A stretch of 64,000 nt of DNA from Aliirhizobium wenxiniae (GCF_019511445.1 NZ_JAEUAN010000004.1:1-64000); one strand, 5' to 3'; shown: positions 17,626 to 28,200, counted from the stretch's first letter. Numbers and translations are program-made. The notes: generated by a model not told the origin, from the letters alone.

Positions 17626-17641
17626 AGTTGAAATCTCAACT
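17626..17641. promoter_or_regulatory. Inverted repeat upstream of the cysteine desulfurase/suf run
   Basis: AGTTGAAATCTCAACT has arms AGTTGA / TCAACT with four central bases and lies 68 bases upstream of the cysteine desulfurase start, in the 238-base divergent region shared with the alpha/beta hydrolase gene. The size suits a dimeric regulator. Farther up, TTCTAAAC and TTCTAGAA at 17702-17720 resemble half-sites of the iron-responsive Irr element, but the match is partial. Rhizobial suf genes are generally iron-regulated, which is the reason for listing this. Confidence 0.3.
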
Positions 17642-17796
17642 GCGCTTGCCTTAAGAGACTTCGCAACGGGCATTGCTGTCGCATGCTCAAGTTTCGAATG
17701 GTTCTAAACTGAGTTCTAGAAAAGCTGAGCGCCTTCGTCAAGTCAAACTCGACGGCAAGCGTAAGTTGGAACCAAACACGATTGACCGGAGTACCG

Positions 17797-18474
17797 ATGC
17801 CCGAAGTGATTTTCAACGGCCCTGCCGGCCGCCTGGAAGGACGTTACCAGCCCTCCAAGGAAAAGAGTGCGCCGATCGCGATCATCCTGCATCCGCACCC
17901 GCAGTTCGGTGGCACGATGAACAATCAGATCGTCTACCAGCTCTTCTACATGTTCCAGAAGCGCGGGTTCACGACGCTGCGCTTCAATTTCCGCTCGATC
18001 GGCCGCAGCCAGGGCGAATTCGACCATGGCGCCGGTGAACTGTCGGATGCCGCATCGGCGCTCGACTGGGTGCAGAGCCTGCATCCCGATTCGAAAAGCT
18101 GTTGGGTTGCCGGTTATTCCTTCGGCGCCTGGATCGGCATGCAGCTGCTGATGCGCCGTCCGGAAATCGAAGGATTCATGTCGATCGCGCCGCAGCCGAA
18201 CATCTACGACTTCTCCTTCCTCGCCCCCTGCCCGTCGTCCGGCCTCATCATCAACGGTGATTCGGACAAGGTGGCGCCGGAGAAGGACGTCAACGGCCTC
18301 GTCGAGAAGCTGAAGACCCAGAAGGGCATCCTCATCACGCACAAGATCGTCGAAGGTGCGAACCACTTCTTCAACGGTCAGGTCGATACGCTGATGGGCG
18401 AATGCGAGGATTACCTCGATCGCCGCCTGAATGGCGAACTGGTGCCGGAACCCGCCGCCAAGCGCATCCGCTAA
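17797..18474 (+). CDS. Alpha/beta hydrolase (serine hydrolase, KAP/UPF-type small enzyme)
   Basis: This 225-residue alpha/beta hydrolase has an oxyanion region HPHPQFGGTMNN, nucleophile elbow GYSFGAWIG, acid in INGDSDKVAP and catalytic His in EGANHFFNG. A complete triad is therefore present. Its closest recalled relatives are the short dienelactone-hydrolase-like proteins widespread in alphaproteobacteria; the substrate is unknown. ATG at 17797 has CCGGAG six bases upstream. It is transcribed divergently from the suf run and followed by a small hypothetical gene and secDF. Confidence 0.88.
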   Translation: MPEVIFNGPAGRLEGRYQPSKEKSAPIAIILHPHPQFGGTMNNQIVYQLFYMFQKRGFTTLRFNFRSIGRSQGEFDHGAGELSDAASALDWVQSLHPDSKSCWVAGYSFGAWIGMQLLMRRPEIEGFMSIAPQPNIYDFSFLAPCPSSGLIINGDSDKVAPEKDVNGLVEKLKTQKGILITHKIVEGANHFFNGQVDTLMGECEDYLDRRLNGELVPEPAAKRIR

Positions 18475-18586
18475 AATACATCGGGCCTCGAAAGAGGTCC
18501 GTTTTGTTGACCGAATTGGCACCGTCCTCTAGAAGGCGGCCTCGTTCGGAGCTATTTCCGAATCTCTAATATCCGGGAAGGTGCGG

Positions 18587-18991
18587 ATGGCGGTATTTCC
18601 GCTGCGACATCGGAAGAAAAGCGAGCGCGTGCAAGCCGATCTTGCGCGCCTGCCTGTTCTCGCCGCCGCTTTCCTCATTGCCCTCTTCGGTCTTCTCGCC
18701 GGCTCCCCACGCAATACTGACATCGCCGCCTCGGCACGACCGGTGGATGATCGCTCGGACCGCTCCCCGGCGCTGACCAAGCGCGAGCCCTTGCGTGCCG
18801 TTTCCATTGCCGAGCGCAAGGATGGTACGGGCAACCATGCCTCGACCGACGAAGGCCTTCCTGCGCCGCAATTCTTCGCCCTGCCGGCAAAGATCTACAC
18901 AGCCGCACAGGCTCCCGGTCATAAGAATGCTCTGTTTTCCGGTGATGACTGGCCAAGCGCCCTGCCCCGCGCACCGCCTGTCCCGGCTTGA
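18587..18991 (+). CDS. Hypothetical single-helix membrane protein
   Basis: I do not recognise this 134-residue protein. It begins with a basic segment (PLRHRKKSERVQ), has one hydrophobic helix at about residues 24-40 (LPVLAAAFLIALFGLLAG), and continues with a polar, Pro- and Ala-rich region that is probably periplasmic. ATG at 18587 has GGAAGG at good distance; a GTG two codons earlier is also possible. Codon third positions are G+C-rich as in the neighbours, which supports coding. It lies 80 bases before secDF in the same direction. Confidence 0.6.
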   Translation: MAVFPLRHRKKSERVQADLARLPVLAAAFLIALFGLLAGSPRNTDIAASARPVDDRSDRSPALTKREPLRAVSIAERKDGTGNHASTDEGLPAPQFFALPAKIYTAAQAPGHKNALFSGDDWPSALPRAPPVPA

Positions 18992-19070
18992 GCACGACAT
19001 TCGCCTCACGGCATGAAAGTTGACGGCCAAGCTGACCGCTGATCGGTCCGGGCCAAACAGGATCTGAACA

Positions 19071-21599
19071 ATGAGAAATTCCCCGTGGTTGGTGGCAAGC
19101 TATGCTTTCATCATCTTCATCGGCATTCTGGTGGCACTGCCGAATGTCATTCCGCAGTCCACGCTGGACCGCATGCCGTCTTGGCTTCCCCATAGCCGCG
19201 TATCGCTCGGTCTCGACCTTCGCGGCGGCTCGCATCTGGTGCTCGAAGTCGATCGCGCCGATCTGATCAACGAGCGTATCCAGAGCCTGACCCAGGACAC
19301 ACGCCGCGTCCTGCGCGACAAGAACATCAACACCTCCGCCATCCGCCGCGCAGGCGACGCGATCCTGGTGACGCTGCGCGATCCCGCCCAGCGCGATCAG
19401 GCCGTCACCGAGTTGCAGACCCTGTCCAACCCGGTCGGTCTCGGCTCCGTCGGCAGTTCCGACCTTTCGATCACCACGCCAAGCGAGAATTCCATCTCGA
19501 TCTCGCAGACCGAAGCGGGCATCAATGCCCACATCGCCGGTGCCGTCGAGCAGAGCCTTGAGATCATCCGCCAGCGTGTCGACCAGGTCGGCGTCGCCGA
19601 ACCGACGATCCAGCGCGTCGGCTCAGACCGTGTCCTCGTTCAGCTTCCGGGCGAACAGGATCCGTCGCGCCTGCGCCAGCTTCTCGGCTCAACCGCGAAG
19701 ATGAGCTTCCACCTGCTCGGCAATCCGGGTGAACCCGGCGTCACCATGCTCTCCGACGAGCGCGGCCAACAGTATCCGGTTCTCGACCGCGTCGAACTTT
19801 CCGGCGACCGCCTGACGGATGCCCGCGCCGCGTTCGAACAGCAGACACAGCAGCCGATCGTCACCTTCCGCTTCGATAGCGCCGGTGCGACCCGTTTTGC
19901 CCAGATCACGACCGCCAATGTCGGCCGTCCCTTTGCCATCGTTCTCGACAACAAGGTCCTGAGCGCACCGACCATCCAGACGCCGATCACAGGCGGCTCC
20001 GGTCAGATCTCCGGCAGCTTCACGCCTCAGGAAACCACCACGCTCGCAGCCCTGCTGCGCGCCGGTTCTCTTCCGGCCAAGCTGACCGTCATCGAAGAGC
20101 GCACCGTCGGTGCCGACCTCGGTGCTGACGCCATCGAAATGGGCATTTTCACCGGCTTCATCGGCTTCGTGCTGGTCGTCGGCTTCATGTTCTTCCTCTA
20201 TGGCTTCTGGGGCATCCTCGCCAACACGGCCCTGCTCATCAACGTTATCCTCACCTTTGCAGGCCTGACGCTGATCGGCTCGACACTGACACTGCCCGGC
20301 ATCGCCGGCGTCGTGCTCGGTATCGGCTTGGCCGTTGACGCCAACGTTCTGATCAACGAGCGCATCAAGGAAGAAACCCGCAAGGGCAAGAGCGCCTTTG
20401 CGGCGATCGACGCAGGTTTTGCCCGCGCCTACTCGACCATCGTCGACTCCAACGTCACCGCCCTTATCGCAACGGTTCTTCTCTTCTGGTTCGGCTCCGG
20501 CCCGGTTCGCGGCTTTGCCGTCACCATGGGCCTCGGCATCATGATCTCGATGTTCACCGCCGTTTCGGTCGTGCGCGTCGCCATGGTCGCCATCACCGCC
20601 CGCCGCAAGCTGAAGAAGATCGAGATCAAGCCGCTGTTGCCGATCAATCTGGTTCCGGATGGCACGCAGATTCGCTTCATGCGCGGTCGCTATATCGGTA
20701 TCGGCATTTCGATCGTACTCTCCATCGCCTCGGTCTTCCTGTTCTTCAAGCCTGGCCTGAATTACGGCGTCGACTTCCGCGGTGGTATCCAGATGGAAGT
20801 CGTAACCCAGAACGAAGCCGATCTGGCGGCCTTCCGCTCCGGCCTCAGCGAACTCGGCTTCGGTGAAGTCGGCCTGCAGGAATTCGGTGCCCACAACCGC
20901 GTTCTCGTGCGTGTCGAGCGCCAGGAAGGCGGCGAAGAGGCACAGACTGTTGCTGTCGAGGCCCTCAAGGCTGAAGTCATCAAGATCGACCCGACCGCCA
21001 AGGTGGAGCGCACCGAAGTCGTCGGCCCGAAGGTTTCGGGCGAGCTTGCCGTTGCAGGCTTCCTGTCGCTCTTCCTCGCTTCGATCGCGATGATGATCTA
21101 TATCTGGGTGCGCTTCGAATGGCCGTTCGCGGTCGGTGCGATCGTTACCCTGATCCTCGACATCACCAAAACCGTCGGCTTCTTCGCGATCACCGGCCTG
21201 GACTTCAACCTGACCGCTATCGCCGCCGTGCTGACGCTTGTCGGCTACTCGGTGAACGATAAGGTCGTGGTCTATGACCGCATGCGCGAAAACATGCGTA
21301 TCTACAAGAAGATGCCGTTGCGCGACCTGATCGACCTGTCGATCAACGAAACGCTGGCACGAAGCCTCTACACATCCGCCACCGCGTTCCTGTGCATGTT
21401 GCCGATGGCAATCTGGGGCGGCAGCGCCGTGTCGAGCTTCGCCATCCCGATGGTCTTCGGTATTGCGGTCGCAGCTCTTTCGTCGGTCTTCATCGCAGCC
21501 CCGATCCTGCTCTTCCTCGGCGACTGGCGTACTCGCCACCGCGCCCAGAAGCCGGCAGACGATGTTACCGAAGACACGGCAGGCGCGACCAAAGCCTGA
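19071..21599 (+). CDS. secDF: SecDF fusion, protein translocase accessory subunits
   Basis: The 842-residue protein joins SecD and SecF in one chain. These use the proton gradient to pull exported proteins through SecYEG. The SecD half (about 1-500) has SLGLDLRGGSHLVLEV, the P1 periplasmic domain and AVDANVLINERIKEE in its transmembrane part. The SecF half (about 535-820) has NYGVDFRGGIQMEV and VGYSVNDKVVVYDRMREN. Twelve membrane helices are expected. The conserved Asp of both halves is present. The antisense ORF of 616 codons is a shadow. A terminator follows 26 bases after the stop. Confidence 0.97.
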   Translation: MRNSPWLVASYAFIIFIGILVALPNVIPQSTLDRMPSWLPHSRVSLGLDLRGGSHLVLEVDRADLINERIQSLTQDTRRVLRDKNINTSAIRRAGDAILVTLRDPAQRDQAVTELQTLSNPVGLGSVGSSDLSITTPSENSISISQTEAGINAHIAGAVEQSLEIIRQRVDQVGVAEPTIQRVGSDRVLVQLPGEQDPSRLRQLLGSTAKMSFHLLGNPGEPGVTMLSDERGQQYPVLDRVELSGDRLTDARAAFEQQTQQPIVTFRFDSAGATRFAQITTANVGRPFAIVLDNKVLSAPTIQTPITGGSGQISGSFTPQETTTLAALLRAGSLPAKLTVIEERTVGADLGADAIEMGIFTGFIGFVLVVGFMFFLYGFWGILANTALLINVILTFAGLTLIGSTLTLPGIAGVVLGIGLAVDANVLINERIKEETRKGKSAFAAIDAGFARAYSTIVDSNVTALIATVLLFWFGSGPVRGFAVTMGLGIMISMFTAVSVVRVAMVAITARRKLKKIEIKPLLPINLVPDGTQIRFMRGRYIGIGISIVLSIASVFLFFKPGLNYGVDFRGGIQMEVVTQNEADLAAFRSGLSELGFGEVGLQEFGAHNRVLVRVERQEGGEEAQTVAVEALKAEVIKIDPTAKVERTEVVGPKVSGELAVAGFLSLFLASIAMMIYIWVRFEWPFAVGAIVTLILDITKTVGFFAITGLDFNLTAIAAVLTLVGYSVNDKVVVYDRMRENMRIYKKMPLRDLIDLSINETLARSLYTSATAFLCMLPMAIWGGSAVSSFAIPMVFGIAVAALSSVFIAAPILLFLGDWRTRHRAQKPADDVTEDTAGATKA

Positions 21600-21624
21600 T
21601 CCTTCCGGTCACCAGGAACTATCG

Positions 21625-21650
21625 AAGGGCGGCGGCAACGTCGCCCTTTT
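21625..21650 (+). terminator. Terminator after secDF
   Basis: Arms AAGGGCG (21625-21631) and CGCCCTT (21642-21648) are followed by TTTCTC. It ends 34 bases before the next start codon, so the YqaA-type gene may have its own promoter or be read through. Confidence 0.65.
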
Positions 21651-21683
21651 CTCTATCCCTGTCTCCACTAGGATCACGATCAG

Positions 21684-22130
21684 ATGGTATTCGACCTCGC
21701 CGCCTATGCGGGTCTGTTTTCCGCAGCCTTCATCGCGGCGACGCTCCTTCCGCTGCAATCGGAAGCCATTCTCGTCGGCCTGATCCTGAAGGGCGATTAT
21801 TCGCTGATCGCCCTGCTTCTGACCGCCTCGGTCGGCAACACGCTCGGGTCCGCCGTCAACTGGCTGCTGGGCCGTGGCGTCGAGAGGTTCAAGGACCGGC
21901 GCTGGTTTCCGGTCAAGCCGGCGCAGCTTGAAAAGGCGCAGGGCTGGTACCGCCGTTATGGAAAATGGTCGCTTCTCTTGAGCTGGCTGCCGATCGGCGG
22001 GGATGCACTGACGGTCGCCGCCGGTGTGATGCGTGAACCGCTGCCCACATTCCTCATCCTCGTCTTCATCGGCAAGGCGGCGCGCTACCTTGTTCTGGCC
22101 GCTATCACACTGGGATTCCTGCAGATCTGA
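21684..22130 (+). CDS. YqaA/DedA-type membrane protein (SNARE-associated Golgi family)
   Basis: The 148-residue integral membrane protein has four to five hydrophobic segments and the family pattern ASVGNTLGSAVNWLLGRG, followed by SWLPIGGDALTVAAGVMREP. This is the YqaA branch of the DedA-like family. DedA relatives are linked to lipid-carrier recycling and membrane energetics, but YqaA itself has no firm function. The start is ATG 21684 after AGGATCACG. Confidence 0.88.
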   Translation: MVFDLAAYAGLFSAAFIAATLLPLQSEAILVGLILKGDYSLIALLLTASVGNTLGSAVNWLLGRGVERFKDRRWFPVKPAQLEKAQGWYRRYGKWSLLLSWLPIGGDALTVAAGVMREPLPTFLILVFIGKAARYLVLAAITLGFLQI

Positions 22131-22225
22131 CGCCAGATCACATCCACATCAATTTCGCATCCTTGGAACCTTCCGCCACCTCACGCCATTGTTTGCGATG
22201 ATTTCGATGCTGGGAGGAACAAGCG

Positions 22226-23584
22226 ATGCAGAATGTCACCAAGGAAAAGGGCGACCGTCCTGAACTGAAGCGCGTCATGGGGCCGGGCCTGCTTCTCCTC
22301 TTCATCATCGGCGACATTCTGGGAACCGGCATCTATGCCCTGACCGGACAGGTCGCTGCCGAAGTGGGCGGTGTCGTCTGGCTGCCCTTCCTGATCGCCT
22401 TCATCGTCGCCCTGCTGACGGCCTGCAGTTACCTGGAGCTTGTCACCAAATATCCTCAGGCGGCGGGTGCAGCACTCTATACGCACAAGGCGTTCGGTGT
22501 GCATTTCATCACCTTCCTCGTGGCCTTCGCAGTCATGTCCTCCGGCATCACCTCTGCTTCCACTGCATCGCAGGCCTTTGCCGCCAACTTCACCACCTCG
22601 CTTGGCCTTGATCTCGGTTCCTGGGGTGTTCCACTGCTCGCCGTCGGCTTCATCGCGCTTGTTGCGGCGGTGAATTTTCGCGGCGTCGGTGAAAGCGTCA
22701 AGCTGAACGTGCTTCTGACCGTCGTCGAACTCACCGGCCTGCTGATCATCATCGGTATCGGTTTCTGGGCCATCGCCGGTGGTCAGGGCGATGTCTCGCG
22801 CGCCTGGACCTTCGAGCACCCGGAAGGCACCGGCTTTTTCTGGCCGGTCATCGCCGCCACCACGCTCGCCTTCTTCGCCATGGTCGGCTTCGAGGATTCG
22901 GTCAACATGGCAGAGGAATGCAAGCAGCCGAGCCGCATCTTTCCAAAAGTCCTGCTCGGTGGCCTCGCCATCACCGGCCTGATCTACATCCTCGTTGCGA
23001 TCTCCGCGATCACGCTGGTCCCGGCGACTGAACTGGGCGAAGGCGACACACCGCTCCTGAAGGTCATCCAGGCCGGTGCGCCCGATTTCCCGATCGGTGT
23101 TTTTGCCGTCATCACCATGTTTGCGGTCGCCAACTCGGCCCTGATCAACATGATGATGGCAAGCCGCCTGATCTACGGCATGAGCCGCGAAGGCGTGCTG
23201 CCGGATGTACTCGGCAAGGTTCATCCCGAACGCCGCACGCCCTATGTGGCGATCGTCTTCACCTCGCTGCTGGCTGTCGCCCTGATCGTGTTTGCCGGTG
23301 GCGTGAAGGCGCTGGGTGGCACGACGGCACTGCTGCTGCTCTGCGTCTTCGCCATCGTCAATGTCGCAGTCCTCGTCCTGCGCAAGGACAAGGTCGAGCA
23401 CAAGCATTTCCGCACGCCGACGATACTGCCTGTGCTCGGCGCCATCACCTGCGCGTTCCTCGCAGGTCCGTGGACAGGCCGCGACCCGGTTCAATACGTG
23501 ATCGCAGGCGCCCTGCTCGCTTTCGGTACGGTTCTGTGGTTCGCCACCGTCCAGTATATGCGAACCTCCAATGAGACCGCCTGA
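22226..23584 (+). CDS. APC superfamily amino-acid permease
   Basis: The 452-residue protein has about 12 transmembrane helices. Helix 1 has the APC signature GDILGTGIYALTG, where the unwound GTGIY contacts substrate amino and carboxyl groups. Helix 6 (TLAFFAMVGFEDSVNMAEE) carries the consensus F(A)xxGFE. The substrate is probably an amino acid or polyamine and cannot be fixed from the sequence. ATG 22226 has GGGAGGAAC upstream. Its end is seven bases from the convergent HAD gene. Confidence 0.88.
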   Translation: MQNVTKEKGDRPELKRVMGPGLLLLFIIGDILGTGIYALTGQVAAEVGGVVWLPFLIAFIVALLTACSYLELVTKYPQAAGAALYTHKAFGVHFITFLVAFAVMSSGITSASTASQAFAANFTTSLGLDLGSWGVPLLAVGFIALVAAVNFRGVGESVKLNVLLTVVELTGLLIIIGIGFWAIAGGQGDVSRAWTFEHPEGTGFFWPVIAATTLAFFAMVGFEDSVNMAEECKQPSRIFPKVLLGGLAITGLIYILVAISAITLVPATELGEGDTPLLKVIQAGAPDFPIGVFAVITMFAVANSALINMMMASRLIYGMSREGVLPDVLGKVHPERRTPYVAIVFTSLLAVALIVFAGGVKALGGTTALLLLCVFAIVNVAVLVLRKDKVEHKHFRTPTILPVLGAITCAFLAGPWTGRDPVQYVIAGALLAFGTVLWFATVQYMRTSNETA

Positions 23585-23590
23585 CGGGCC

Positions 23591-24271
23591 TCAGGCCTTG
23601 CGAACCGACAAACGGCCGTCGTCGCCCACATGCGCGGCGACGGCCGTGTAATCCTTCATCCTGTACCGTCCGCCATCCACCGGATGATGATGCGTCGCGG
23701 TGATCACCATCACCTCGGCGCCAGCCGCCTCGCCTGCCTGTATGCCTGCCGGCACATCCTCGAAAACCAACACGTCCTCCGCCTTGACGCCCAACCGGTC
23801 CGCACCGAGCCGATAGCCCTGAGGATTAGGCTTTCCGATTGTCACGTCTTCCGCCGAAACCAGATATTTCGGCACGGGAATACCGGCTGCAGCAAGTCGC
23901 GCCTTGGCAAGTTCCAGCGGCGAGGATGTGACGATCGCCCAGCGCTCGACCGGCAGGGCCTTCAGGAACTCGGCAGCCCCGCCAAGCGGCACGACACCTT
24001 CCACATCATCGATCTCTCCGCGCAAAATCTTCTCCGCCTCGACCTGCGGATCGACGCCGGGAAGATTGAGGTCGGTGATCGTGTCGATGCCGCGACGGCC
24101 ATGCATGGTCGGCAGGAACTTTTCGACATCGAGCCCCATGCCCTCTGCCCATTTGCCCCAGACCCGTTCCGCCGCGGCCGTCGAGCTCAGAATCGTGCCA
24201 TCCATGTCGAACAGGAAGGCGGCATAGTCGCGCGACGGCAGGACCGGGTTTTCAGCAGAAGCAGAAGACAA
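23591..24271 (-). CDS. HAD-superfamily phosphatase (sugar-phosphatase-like)
   Basis: This is a 226-residue haloacid-dehalogenase-type hydrolase. Motif I is FLFDMDGTI, motif II is the Ser/Thr of VTSSP, motif III is the Lys of TIGKPNPQGY and motif IV is VFEDVPAGIQAGEAAG. The cap and the EDVPAG motif resemble glycerol-3-phosphatase and 2-deoxyglucose-6-phosphatase relatives (YfbT, GPP). The start is TTG at 24271, with GAGGAAA five bases upstream. It is divergent from the SDR gene across 135 bases. Confidence 0.87.
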   Translation of the reverse strand: MSSASAENPVLPSRDYAAFLFDMDGTILSSTAAAERVWGKWAEGMGLDVEKFLPTMHGRRGIDTITDLNLPGVDPQVEAEKILRGEIDDVEGVVPLGGAAEFLKALPVERWAIVTSSPLELAKARLAAAGIPVPKYLVSAEDVTIGKPNPQGYRLGADRLGVKAEDVLVFEDVPAGIQAGEAAGAEVMVITATHHHPVDGGRYRMKDYTAVAAHVGDDGRLSVRKA

Positions 24272-24406
24272 GGAATTTCCTCTCGAATTGAGTGGCGAAT
24301 GGCGGGGTCTCCATGACTATCTCGCCAGTGACGCAGGCGCAAATAATCCCGTGAATTTTTCACCCACTGGCGTAAGTTTGCCGCGGGACATCAAAGGGAG
24401 GATCAT

Positions 24407-25177
24407 TTGACATACCCATCCGTAAGCCATGCTGATCTTGATGGACGCGGCGTCTTAATCACCGGTGGCGGTTCGGGGATCGGCGCGGCTCTTGTCGAAG
24501 GTTTCGTGAGACAAGGCGCGAAGGTCGCCTTTATCGATATCGCCGAGGAACCGAGCCGGACACTGGTCGAGCAACTGGCGCAGGATGCGGCCCACGAGCC
24601 GGTATTCGTCAAGGCGGACCTTTCCAATGTGGATGAGGCTCAAGCCGCCGTTCGTGAAGCCGCTGAGCGTCTGGGCTCGCTTTCCGTTCTGGTCAATAAC
24701 GCGGGCTGGGATGACCGGCATGAGATGGCGGACGTCACAGAGGACTACTGGGATAAAACCCAGGCGATCAACCTGAAGCAGATGTTCTTCGTTTCGCAGG
24801 CTGCTGTTCCGTTCATCCGCCAGGCAGCCGGTGGCGTGATCGTCAATTTCTCGTCGATCTCGTACCTGCTGAATATGGGGGATTATCCGAGTTACACGAC
24901 CGCCAAGGCCGGGATTATAGGCCTGACGAAGGGATTGGCAGGGAAGCTTGGTCCGGAGGGTATCCGGGTCAATGCGATCCTGCCGGGCATGATCGTCACC
25001 GAACGGCAAAAACGTCTCTGGCTGACGGATGACGGGATGGCGGCAATGCTCGCTCGCCAATGCCTGAAGCGAACGCTCGACGCCGAAGATCTTGTCGGCC
25101 CCTGCCTCTTTCTAGCTTCAAACGCATCCGCCGCCATGACAGCGCAGACGCTGATCATAGACGGCGGAGCGCTCTGA
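24407..25177 (+). CDS. Short-chain dehydrogenase/reductase
   Basis: The 256-residue classical SDR has cofactor motif TGGGSGIG (residues 19-26), NNAG at 97-100, the SSIS serine region and the YTTAK active site (Y163, K167), all intact. D45 after the second beta-strand (IDIAEE) suggests NAD(H) preference. The C-terminal half resembles sugar dehydrogenases such as L-fucose or galactose dehydrogenase, but this is a weak hint. The start is TTG at 24407 with AAGGGAGG just upstream. Confidence 0.88.
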   Translation: MTYPSVSHADLDGRGVLITGGGSGIGAALVEGFVRQGAKVAFIDIAEEPSRTLVEQLAQDAAHEPVFVKADLSNVDEAQAAVREAAERLGSLSVLVNNAGWDDRHEMADVTEDYWDKTQAINLKQMFFVSQAAVPFIRQAAGGVIVNFSSISYLLNMGDYPSYTTAKAGIIGLTKGLAGKLGPEGIRVNAILPGMIVTERQKRLWLTDDGMAAMLARQCLKRTLDAEDLVGPCLFLASNASAAMTAQTLIIDGGAL

Positions 25178-25185
25178 AAGAAAAC

Positions 25186-25217
25186 GCCGCGCGGACGGAG
25201 AGAGATGCCCGCGCGGC
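25186..25217 (-). terminator. Terminator of the RND efflux operon (convergent site)
   Basis: Arms GCCGCGCGG (25186-25194) and CCGCGCGGC (25209-25217) enclose 14 bases. On the reverse strand they are followed by GTTTTCTTTC, a good T-tract. It lies nine bases after the RND pump stop and also just past the SDR stop on the other strand. Confidence 0.75.
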
Positions 25218-25225
25218 CTGTGCAC

Positions 25226-28200
25226 CTACTCGGCCGGGGAGAGAGCAGGTGCAACCTCGGTGCCGTGGCTGCGCAGCGGACGGTTGCCCGCAAGCAGACG
25301 TGCCAGCATGTAGAAGACCGGGGTCATGAAGATGCCGAAGAAGGTGACGCCGATCATGCCGGAGAAGACGGCAACACCCATGGCGGCACGCATTTCCGCA
25401 CCGGCACCGGTCGAGATGACCAGCGGCACCACGCCCATGATGAACGCCATCGACGTCATCAGGATCGGGCGAAGGCGCAGCCGGCTTGCCTCGACCGCCG
25501 CTTCGAACGGCTTTCTTCCGGCAAGTTCGAGTTCGCGGGCAAATTCCACGATCAGGATCGCATTCTTCGCCGATAGCCCCACCAACACCACTAATCCGAT
25601 CTGGGTGAAGATGTTGTTGTCGCCTCCCGTCAGCCAGACGCCCGTCAATGCAGCCAGCACGCCCATCGGCACGATCATGATGATCGCAATCGGCAATGTC
25701 AGGCTCTCATATTGGGCAGCCAACACCAGATAGACCAGCAGCAGGGCGAGCGGAAAGACGATGAGGCTCGAATTGCCGGCAAGGATCTGCTGGTAGGTCA
25801 GGTCCGTCCATTCGAAATCGATACCCGAGGGCAAGGTTTCGGCGAGGATCTTGGTGATCGCAGCTTCCGCCTGACCCGACGAATAGCCCGGTGCCGGAGC
25901 GCCGTTGATATCCGACGACAGAAAACCGTTGTAACGGGTCGTCCGTTCCGGACCTGCCGACGCATCGACCTTCAGAAGCGCCGAAAGCGGGATCATCTCG
26001 CCCGATTGCGAACGGACCTTCAGCTGACCGATATCCTCAGCCTTGGCGCGGTATTGCGCATCGGCCTGGACGCGGACGCTGTAGGTGCGGCCGAAGGCGT
26101 TGAAGTCGTTCACATAGAGCGAGCCGAGATAGATCTGCAGCGTTTCGAACACATCCTGCACCGAGACACCGAGCTGTTCTGCACGGGCACGATCAAGGTC
26201 TGCGTAGAGCTGCGGAACGTTGATCTGGAAGCTTGAGAAGACGCCCGTCAGTTCCGGTGCAGCCATGGCCTTTGCCATCACCGCTTTGGTTGCCTCGTCG
26301 AGTGCCTCGTAACCATAGCCGGCCCGATCCTCGATCTGCAGCTTGAAGCCGCCCGTCGTGCCGAGACCGTTGACCGGCGGCGGTGGGAACATTGCGATGA
26401 ACGCATCCTGGATACCGGCATATTTCTGGTTCAGCGCCATGGCGATGGCACCGCCCGAAAGCTCCGGCGTCTTGCGCTTGTCGAAATCGTCAAGCACGGC
26501 GAACACGATGCCCGAGTTGGAGCCGATGGTGAAACCGTTGATCGACAGGCCCGGGAAGGCGATGGCATGTTCGACGCCCGGCTGTTCCATGGCGATATCG
26601 CTCATCCGCTTGATCACGTCTTCCGTCCGGTCGAGCGTGGCGCCGTCTGGAAGCTGGGCAAAGCCGATTAGGTACTGCTTGTCCTGCGCCGGCACGAAAC
26701 CGCCGGGAACCGCCGTGAAGACGCTGTAGGTGGCGCCGACCAGCGCAAGATAGATCACCATGACGATGCTCTTGCGCGACAGAAGCCCGCCGACCGAGCG
26801 GCCGTAACCGTTCGCTGCTTTACCGAAACCTCGGTTGAAGCCACGGAAGAACCAGCCGAACAGCTTGTCCATGCCACGTGTCAGCCAGTCCTTGGGCGCA
26901 TGATGATCCTTCAGAAGAAGAGCCGCCAGAGCCGGAGACAGAGTGAGCGAGTTGATCGCGGAAATGACGGTCGAGATGGCGATCGTCAGCGCGAACTGGC
27001 GATAGAACTGGCCCGACAGACCGGTGATGAAGGCGAGCGGAACGAAGACCGCGACGAGAACCAGCGCAATCGCGATGATCGGACCGGACACTTCGCTCAT
27101 CGCCTTATATGTCGCCTCGCGGGGACTTAGGCCGTTCTCGATGTTTCGCTCGACGTTTTCGACCACCACGATCGCATCATCGACGACGATGCCGATCGCC
27201 AGCACAAGCCCGAACAGCGTCAGCGCATTGATCGAGAAGCCGAAGGCATACATGACCGCAAACGTGCCGATGACCGAGACCGGAACCGCAATCAGCGGAA
27301 TGATAGAGGCACGCCATGTCTGCAGGAAGATGATGACCACGAGAACAACGAGGGCAACGGCTTCAAGCAACGTATCGATGACCTTTTCGATCGACGAGCG
27401 TACGAACTTGGTCGTGTCATAGACGATTTCGTATTTCACGCCTTCCGGCATCGCCTTCTGCAATTCGTCCATGGTGGAACGAACCTGATCGGCGATCTCG
27501 ATGGCGTTCGACCCCGGAGCCTGCAGGACCGGAATGGCCACGGCAGGTTGGCCGTCGAGAAGCGACCGCAACGAATAATCGGCCGCGCCGAGTTCGATAC
27601 GAGCAACATCGCGCAGGCGGGTGATTTCACCATTCGAACCGGTCTTGACGATGATATTGCCGAACTCTTCCGGTGTCGTCAGACGGCCCTGCGCATTGAC
27701 GTTCAACTGCATGTCGACGCCCGGAACGGATGGCGATGCGCCGATCGTGCCGGCAGCCGCCTGCACGTTCTGCCCGCGGATGGCTTCGGTGATGTCACTT
27801 GCAGCCAGCGAAAGCGCTGCGGCCTTCTGCGGATCGATCCAGACGCGCATCGAATAATCGCCGGCGCCAAAAATCTGCACCTGCCCGACGCCCTCGATCC
27901 GGGCAAGCCGGTCCTTGATGTTGAGCGTCGCATAGTTGCGCAGATAGGTCAGGTCATAGCGATCGGTATCCGAGACCAGATTGACCACCATGATGAAGTC
28001 CGGCGAGCTTTTCACGGTTGTAATGCCGAGTGCGCGCACTTCGGTCGGTAGGCGCGGTTCCGCCTGACTGACGCGGTTCTGCACCAGCTGCTGCGCCTTG
28101 TCCGGGTCGGTGCCGAGCTTGAAGGTGACGGTCAGCGTCATGACGCCGTCAGACGTCGCCTGGCTGGACATGTAGAGCATGTCCTCGACGCCGTTGATCT

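Noticed and set aside
19689-21539. 616-codon open frame opposite secDF
   Set aside because: Acidic, Glu/Asp/Gly-rich translation is the antisense image of a membrane protein; secDF is certain.
22181-23494. 437-codon open frame opposite the APC permease
   Set aside because: Antisense image of a membrane protein gene; no motif.
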